Shown: positions 58,222 to 64,000 of the stretch, piece by piece | Numbering within the stretch: the first letter of the stretch is position 1 | Layout of the letters: every line of letters begins with the position of its first letter | Origin: Megaleporinus macrocephalus | Lineage: Eukaryota; Chordata; Actinopteri; Characiformes; Anostomidae | Direction of reading: 5' to 3' | DNA: 64,000 bases | NCBI GenBank assembly: GCA_021613375.1 | Contig: CM038726.1 | Coordinates: forward strand, 16,937,341-17,001,340 | Notes under the pieces: model-generated | The model's database searches: none | What the model was told of the DNA's origin: nothing | Seen by the model: only the letters and a program-made list of their open reading frames with translations | Position numbers and translations under genes: made by a program

Positions 58222-61200
58222 AGAGAAATCTTTGTTAATCACTTCATTACATGTAAAGAATTGTTAAGATATTAGATTCATTTCAGTCTCAAAACTAGGA
58301 AACATTCTGATCTGGACTGGGTTGCACTGGTGTGTGCATGAAGTTTGTACTTTTATCTTGACTGAACACTAGAATTTATTCCTCCACAATATTCAAAACT
58401 TAATTTTGCAGCACCAAATACTATATTCGTCTTATATGAACATGTTTTCTGTAACAGTGCGGTAAAGTAGCATTGAGCTTAAACGCTTTGTAGGTAATGA
58501 CAATGAAAACATGAAAACATCTGAAGTGTGTTATGATTAGGGTTTTAGTGCTTTAAAGCTTTGAAAGTTTTATGCAGGGCTGGAACACTGACATCTTAGA
58601 TGTTCTTATTGTTAGATTTAAGATTTTGGTGACATTTGTTCAAACTGGTACAGCATATTAATAGCATATTAATACATGTTTAGGATATTGTGTGCTCATA
58701 CATGGCTGGTAAATGTTTTTATATATGTTCATATACGCGTTTAGAGTGAATTACTGGCTACTGAGCTGCTTTACTTTTGTTTGTTGTTTTGTTGCATAAA
58801 AAGGAAAGACTGTGTTTGAAACAGAGCTGATTACTTTAAGTGTACCGCAGAATAAGCTGCATTACATTAACATTGGGAGTCACTGACTGAAGTCACCATA
58901 TACAGTTACACATTTTCTGTTAATAAGGAACCGGATACGACTGTAAAGGTACTGCAACTGTGATATAATGGTAACTTACTGTAATTGTACAGAACTTTAT
59001 TATAGAAATCATACAACTGATGATGAAAAATGTTACTTTTCTGGTCTTTTATGGTCCAAAAACATCATCTTCACAGTAAATCCTAGAGAAATATCTGTGT
59101 GACTGCTTTGAAAAGCTGCCCTACACTACAGGAATAGGAGACGTTGACGAAAAGCAGGTTCTACTTGAACCTGTCCAATTACATTAAAACGAATGATACA
59201 TTTTTCCTCATGATAGTTTGCTCCGCGCACTCCCCCTCTCAGCGTTAGGACTCAGATGAGGATTGAGGGCGAAAAGATTGGATCGGGACATCACAAATTT
59301 CACAACAGATATTACCCCAAAGCAATTTTCCACAAATCTGGGACCTACTGGAGCAGAGATGCAGAACAGTGCTTTAAAGTTAGCGCTGAAGGGTGTTGGT
59401 TGGTGTGTGTGTGAACGTGTGCAAGCAATGGCAAAAAAAAATGTAATCTAAACTGAACTAGAGCGAGCGAGTGAGAGAGAGACAGAGAGAGAGGAGCTAA
59501 GCTCAGGGGAGAGTACATAATTATAACTTATCACCAAACGTGAAATATGCTCTTTGGTCAGTCACTGCATTACTATTTCACAAGTTCAGTCTCATGAATA
59601 CTTGCAGCTGAGTGTCAGTCCTAAAGTAAATCAAGTAAATGTGAATCTGGGATTAAATGTGGTTTGAACATCAGTCCCTATCAGAAAGAGTCCAAAAGCT
59701 CTGTCGGAGCTGGACTGAAGTCAGTAGGCTTGAGTTTAGGATTCAACCTAGACCAACAGCTGGGACAGTTTAGATTCTCTATTTCTAGTAGAAGTGCTCT
59801 TTTGGATCATCCTTTGATGATTAAATGAATGTAAGAAAATCATATAGTAAAGGCTGTCCTGCTCCAGCAACAGTAATTTATATTCTTTCAGTCTTTCAAA
59901 GCTTTTCTAGCTCACTATACTTTTTACCTAACACAAATAACACATGAGCACTACAGGTTAGCATAAGAAAACTACTCAACAGAACCAGAGAGAGATGAAC
60001 TGGACACCAGACACTGGAAATGAGAACTGGACAGCCATAGTGTTGGACTGTGTTAGCACTCACTCAGGTCCTAAAGTGCAGCCCAGGCTCTCGACCACCA
60101 GGGGGCCTTGCAAGCATGATCATCATAAACTACCTGAAATGGTGACTTGAGAGCTAACGCTCTTAAGTTTGAAGTATGTTCATATAAAACTGTTCTGGAC
60201 TCATATTCTGAGTGTTCGTCAGAGTTGGGCCTTGGGCCCCCAGAATTCCTGATGAATTCCGTATGGCCCTGCTTCTCTATCGGTCTGTATTTTTAGAATT
60301 GTTAATGTACCCATAGTTACATGTTTCATGGTGGGAATTTAAAGCAAACGCTGGTCTTCAAAACATCTTCAAAGCAGCCACGTTTCTGAAAAGCGCTACA
60401 TAAGCGGGTCTAGTTGAAGAGCCTTCACCGTCTCTTCACAGCTGCTTCAAATGTCCTGCTCTTCCCAAGAACACATCAAAGTTTCACACATCGCTCTGAC
60501 ACAATGAGTTCAGCTTTTGTTCGCTGCTGTACTCTTCTCTCCTGATCTCGGGCAGGTGCGCCAGGCCTCTCACTCAGTTCCACAGAACAGACCAGAACAG
60601 GCCCTGCTGAATCATTCGCTCTCGCGCTTGTTCTATAGCACTGACGCTGATGTGATTTTTTTTTTTAAGGTTTTTTTTTTTTTTTTTTTACATTTGACTG
60701 AGACGGATGGACGGACGAGAAAATGAAAGCATGACGAGCGGAAAGTAGCAGCATAATTACAAGATTATGTAAATGACTGGAAACTCTATTTACAATGCTA
60801 AACGAGTGAGCCTATTATCTGTCTGCTTATTCGCAGGTTCGCTAACGAATGGTTGCACGAGGTGACATGAACACTCGTCAGCGTAGCGGCTTTTTACAGA
60901 TAAACGAGTAATTATAGATAAGCTTTAAAAGCCTACACGGAGTAGAGATGTAGATCAGGTGCTCGCGCAAGATATATTTCAAATTATGCATGTACTGTGT
61001 TGTAGGGCTTTTAATGAACTCCTCAAATCACCTCAGTGACTCAGCAGTATGTAGTTGGTGATTTTTGAAAAGCTATGTAGTTTATAATCTTCCTTTGAAC
61101 GTGAGACATATCAGATATGTGTCTACTTTAGATTTAAAACGGGGACCGTTATGTCAATTTTCAAGAAAGCTTCAGGCACTGATGGTCTACCAGGTTTGGC

Positions 61201-61498
61201 ATGATAGTCACATTTTCTCTGTATGTGTCAATCACTTGTATTATCTTATATCTCTTATATTAATAATATTTCCAGCAAATGAAAAGCTTGTACTTGATGG
61301 CCATCAGATGCACAGCTAACAAGTGTGTGTGTGTGTGTGTGTGTGTGTGAGGGTGGAAGGGCTGTTTACCTTTTCATTGAGTGTGTGCTCATCCCTGCGT
61401 GGATCTGTCTCCGAGTCCTGCTCTAAGTACGGCACATTCATGTTCATCAGCCAGGCAGCGGTACGGTCCAGTGCACTGGGGATCACTGGGGAAGGAGC
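53322..61498 (-). CDS. dab2ip: DAB2-interacting protein (RasGAP scaffold), C-terminal four exons, partial
   Basis: Exons in transcript order: 61370-61498, 57984-58186, 56761-56848, 53322-53489 (stop included). They join in frame to give the last 195 residues or so. DAB2IP is a cytoplasmic SynGAP-family Ras GTPase-activating protein and scaffold for ASK1, PI3K and DAB2 signalling (family knowledge); its PH, C2 and GAP domains are encoded upstream, outside the window. What is seen here is the C-terminal coiled coil (heptad-rich [50 protein letters not shown]) and the conserved end [12 protein letters not shown] then [13 protein letters not shown]. Near identity to the recalled mammalian C terminus makes the call firm. 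Whether this is one of two fish paralogues cannot be told here. Tail to tail with ttll11. Confidence 0.93.
53500..53545. repeat. (GA)n microsatellite
   Basis: About 20 GA units just upstream of the last dab2ip acceptor on the - strand, where it reads as a pyrimidine (CT)n tract. Confidence 0.95.
53873..53905. repeat. (AAT)n microsatellite
   Basis: About 11 trinucleotide units in the last dab2ip intron. Confidence 0.95.
54201..55460. mobile_element. 1.26-kb TIR DNA element (widespread fish family), copy 1
   Basis: Left end CCCAATTCCAGAAAAGTTGC and right end CAACACTTCTGGAACTGGGG form an imperfect terminal inverted repeat, with GGTGAAATGC/GTATGTGAAAT continuing inside. Interior landmarks (GTGAGTAAGGATGTTTGGAGG, TGCCAAAAACTCCAGCAG, TCTGTGATGATATCACCGC) recur at 63465-64000. 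No intact transposase. Superfamily uncertain (Kolobok-like or hAT-like by memory only). Confidence 0.65.
54951..55070 (-). mobile_element. TIR MITE family B, copy 4, nested
   Basis: GACGCTGTCCAAAGTAAAAC, GAACCAGAATTTTTCTCAAG and GGAGCATTTCTATTGGTCC match the reverse complement of 21970-22211. Lies inside the 54201-55460 element, so it appears younger than that host; truncated at one end. Confidence 0.65.
55958..55984. repeat. (GA)n microsatellite
   Basis: About 13 GA units. Confidence 0.95.
56158..56211. repeat. (ATT)n microsatellite
   Basis: About 18 trinucleotides with two GTT interruptions. Confidence 0.95.
56761..56848 (-). CDS. dab2ip: dab2ip penultimate coding exon
   Basis: Acceptor TGATGCAG, one base completing Arg, then [29 protein letters not shown]; donor CAG/GTACGA. 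88 bp, leaves phase 0. Pure coiled-coil sequence. Confidence 0.95.
56849..57983 (-). other. dab2ip: dab2ip intron (1.1 kb)
   Basis: GT-AG on the - strand. No named element and no extra exon seen. Confidence 0.85.
57984..58186 (-). CDS. dab2ip: dab2ip coiled-coil exon
   Basis: Acceptor at the end of a (CT)n tract (CTCTCAG), then [67 protein letters not shown] plus two bases of Arg; donor CAG/GTACGA. The microsatellite serves directly as the polypyrimidine tract. Confidence 0.95.
58187..61369 (-). other. dab2ip: dab2ip intron (3.2 kb)
   Basis: GT-AG on the - strand. Starts with (GA)n at 58188-58218 and ends with (GT)n at 61324-61350. T-rich runs at 60655-60690. No other feature identified. 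Confidence 0.8.
61370..61498 (-). CDS. dab2ip: dab2ip upstream coding exon
   Basis: Acceptor [28 protein letters not shown] then [23 protein letters not shown]; donor AAG/GTAAAC. 43 codons, phase 0 both sides. ALDRTAAWL is a conserved DAB2IP landmark before the coiled coil. Confidence 0.92.
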
Positions 61499-62349
61499 CT
61501 ATGACACACACACACACACAAGTACAGTGAAGCCATGAAAAACATCCCCACAGGACCGAATACATCAAAACATCAAAGGTGTAGCTTTCTTTGTGCAATA
61601 AATGAATGTGTTCTTTGTTGGTTAACCAAAACTTAAAGGGTTAATAATGTTTTAAAATTCTAAACAGTTCAATCATTAAGATTTACAATCATCCAGAGAG
61701 TAAAATCACAAACTGTATACAGTGGCAGTAGTAACCGGGTGTTGTGACGTCTACAACACGAATACAGACGTTGTTTTAACTATTCAAACCCCCCAGTGTC
61801 AGTGTCCTGACATTCTAAACGATACATTTTAGGCCAAAATCTTGTAGTTATTATTTTTTTAAATTATATTTGCAAGATGTAATGCCTTTTTAATGCCTCT
61901 GAAAGGAACATCACAGCAATCTTTCTGGAAGGTTTTGGCCTTAAAGGTATATATTTTAAAACCATCTTAAAACCATATGTTTAGATCCCTCTGAATGAGT
62001 TTAAAAAATCAGAGGAATTAGATTTTAAATCTATCTAAAACACTATTGTTAACAAAAAGTCTCAGGAATCAATTTAATGTACTAACTTTGTGTGAGGGAG
62101 CTTTTATTCTGGTTTCCTTCACCAACACTGTGGAGAACAAGTTTCCCTACATCTTAAAATTATACAGGAAATGTTGATTTTTTGCTTTTATATATATTAA
62201 AAAACTGTTAACACTTCAGAAAAGTGCAGAACTCTACTTTTAATAATATAAGAGAAACAGAAAAAGATAATTATTTAGACAAAACATGTTCTCCAATATT
62301 AGTGCACAGCTGTTGTCTGTCAACAAAACCACTGCAGCTATTTTTTTAC

Positions 62350-62704
62350 ATCTAATAAAAAATATTGAATATTCAGATATTACGTTTGGTGATACTGTAT
62401 GGATTCTCAAAAACAGTATCAATACAGATTCCTGAATCATTGTGTGTTGTGTTTAAACCTCTGATCACTAGAATTGCAATCCATTTTCAGCTCCACTCCA
62501 ACATTAACAAGCAGCACAAGGGCGCAATGCAATGGTAAGCATTGACAAACCTGTTCATACAGTGGTGTATTTTAATAGTAGGACTTAAAAATTACAATAC
62601 ATCACTTTGCTTGTAATATTGCAGTAAATCACTATATATTGAATCAGGGCCGCTGTATCACCGCTGTTCTGTATTGCCACGGTCTTGCCAATGCCAGCAA
62701 AACT
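62350..62704 (+). mobile_element. Non-autonomous hAT-like element, copy 3, degenerate
   Basis: Same internal order as 5757-6143 (GTGATACTGTAT, GTGTTTAAACCTCTGA, CCAACATTAACAAGCAGCAC, GACAAACCTGTTCATACAG), but both termini are eroded and no target duplication is visible. Several small deletions. Confidence 0.75.
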
Positions 62705-63464
62705 AATTGTTGAAGCAAGTTCTGAAATTCAATTCAGCCTGAACAGCGTGGTCACGGCACTGAAGCTGAGATATTAATTAGCATGACGATGTGGAAACAG
62801 CGCAGTGAGGGATGTAGGAGGAAGACTCGGGTCTTCTCAATCTGTTCGATCTGCGAGGCGGAAAAAAAGCTTTTTTTCTGTCTGTGAGCTATGAGATAAC
62901 TTCATGGCTCCCACAGCCATCTATTCACAGAGAGATAGAGATATGGCCTTGGTAACCCCACAGTCAATAACACAGAGAGAGAGAGAGAGAGAAAGAGAGA
63001 TGCTGGTGCTGCCCAGGGGCTTCCATCAATCATTCAAACCAATCAATCAATTCCCAGGGGAGGGTGCAAAGCATTGTGGGGAGTGGAAATGCCCTTGCTG
63101 TCCCCTTCATTGTCAGACCACTGAGTATAATCATCATTCCCCTCTCACGCTGATGATTACAGTCGATCTGCTAAAGGAAACCCGCTGGACGCCACAACAG
63201 CCACAGACTGTAATTACCGCCAATTATTCAAGCCGCTAGAGAAAGTATCAGCAGCGCCGAGATACAGGAGCCGAAAAACACATCCTGCTACACTTGTACC
63301 GCCATCGCTACAATTCAGTATTATTCATATCTCCAAATCTCTGACAGCTCTTTTTAAAATAACCCAGCAGGCAACGGTGCGAAAGGTACGAATCGAAAAT
63401 ACAGAGCGTTCTGTTCCAACAGTGATGATATAGAAAACATACACGCCGCAATTTAAAGAGAGTC

Positions 63465-64000
63465 GGGACGCCACAAGAAACGCAAATAAAAACAAAAGCA
63501 GTGATTCATAAACCTACTCTGACCAGAAACAGTGCAAAGACAAGAAACAAAAATTTAAGAGTAGGAACACTGTGATCAAAAAACATTTCAAACAGGTGGT
63601 GCAATCAAACGGAGTGCTTTGTGAGCAATGATAAGTCAAGGTTTGCAACTTTGCCAAAAACACACCAGCAAACATCCAGCAGTTTTAGTTATTTTGTCCT
63701 CTGTGGTGCATAATAACATCACGGCATTCAGGACGTCCAGAGAAATCTCTCTGTGCCTAAAGAGCAAGGCTGAAAACCACCTTGAGTGACAAGTAGCCGT
63801 GACCTTGCAGCTCTCAGATGGGAAGGCATGTGATGGATATCATATCGCCCAATAGGCTCGGGAAGAACTTCACAAAGCATTGCTGATGAATAGCGTCTGC
63901 TGCTGCTTCCCCCAAACGCAAATTAAGACTGGAGTTTGCGCAGCAGAAGTCATATGTCAGCTGTGTCCAGGAATGCTGCCGGCTTCTCTGGATCACAGTT
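63465..64000 (+). mobile_element. TIR DNA element family of 54201, copy 2, cut by window edge
   Basis: GTCGGGACGCCACAAG, ACGCAAATAAAAACAAAAGC, TTTGTGAGCAATGATAAGTC, TTTGCCAAAAACACACCAGC, TAATAACATCACGGC and finally GCTGCCGGCTTCTCTGGATC. The late part resembles the transposase-derived interior of the fish family. Reading frames are broken. Confidence 0.55.

Larger units (their letters stand above)
61499..64000 (-). other. dab2ip: dab2ip intron, continues beyond the window
   Basis: No upstream dab2ip exon was recognised to the right edge. Contains the degenerate hAT MITE copy 3 (62350), a short GA run at 62975-62992 and a partial TIR element (63465 to end). Confidence 0.7.

Overview
The window looks like teleost fish nuclear DNA, most probably from an otophysan. 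It has vertebrate-type split genes with long introns, a CpG-richer first exon, and a dense load of teleost-style DNA transposons, MITEs, LINE tails, microsatellites and minisatellites. There are no bacterial operons, CRISPR arrays or viral genomes. The organism assignment is inference from repeat types and gene order, not from a database search.

Two protein-coding genes can be read exon by exon. (1) A complete ttll11 (tubulin tyrosine ligase-like 11, a tubulin polyglutamylase) runs on the + strand from the ATG at 1814 to the TGA at 48061-48063. It has nine coding exons with compatible phases and a predicted product of about 712 residues. (2) The last four coding exons of dab2ip (a RasGAP scaffold protein) lie on the - strand between 61498 and 53322; the rest of that gene is beyond the right edge. 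The two genes converge tail to tail, with 5.26 kb between stop codons, which is the DAB2IP/TTLL11 neighbourhood known from other vertebrates.

Layout: 1-1813 is 5' flank, with a 120-bp direct repeat pair and a CpG-rich segment that may be a bidirectional promoter. 1814-48063 is ttll11. Its introns hold nearly all the unusual DNA: an intact 2.4-kb hAT-like element (17379-19794) with an 85-bp minisatellite inside it; a 15-bp minisatellite (31831-32908) between inverted repeats; two G-rich quadruplex-prone blocks (33920-34358); and a 6-kb array of 24/25-bp units (36462-42415) in an intron that appears to use a GC donor. 48064-53321 is the convergent 3' space, with a decayed Tc1-like transposase copy, a 369-bp hAT MITE with target-site duplications, and the probable dab2ip 3' UTR. 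53322-64000 is the dab2ip 3' end plus introns carrying a 1.26-kb TIR element, a second copy of that family at the window edge, and a third copy of the hAT MITE.

The most interesting theme is that all three large minisatellites are tied to DNA-transposon sequence: one lies between hAT ends with an 8-bp target duplication, one lies between inverted repeats of a dispersed family, and one is built from a unit resembling a Tc1/mariner-type terminal repeat. No novel protein system was found. The long open frames inside the minisatellites are artefacts of unit lengths divisible by three.
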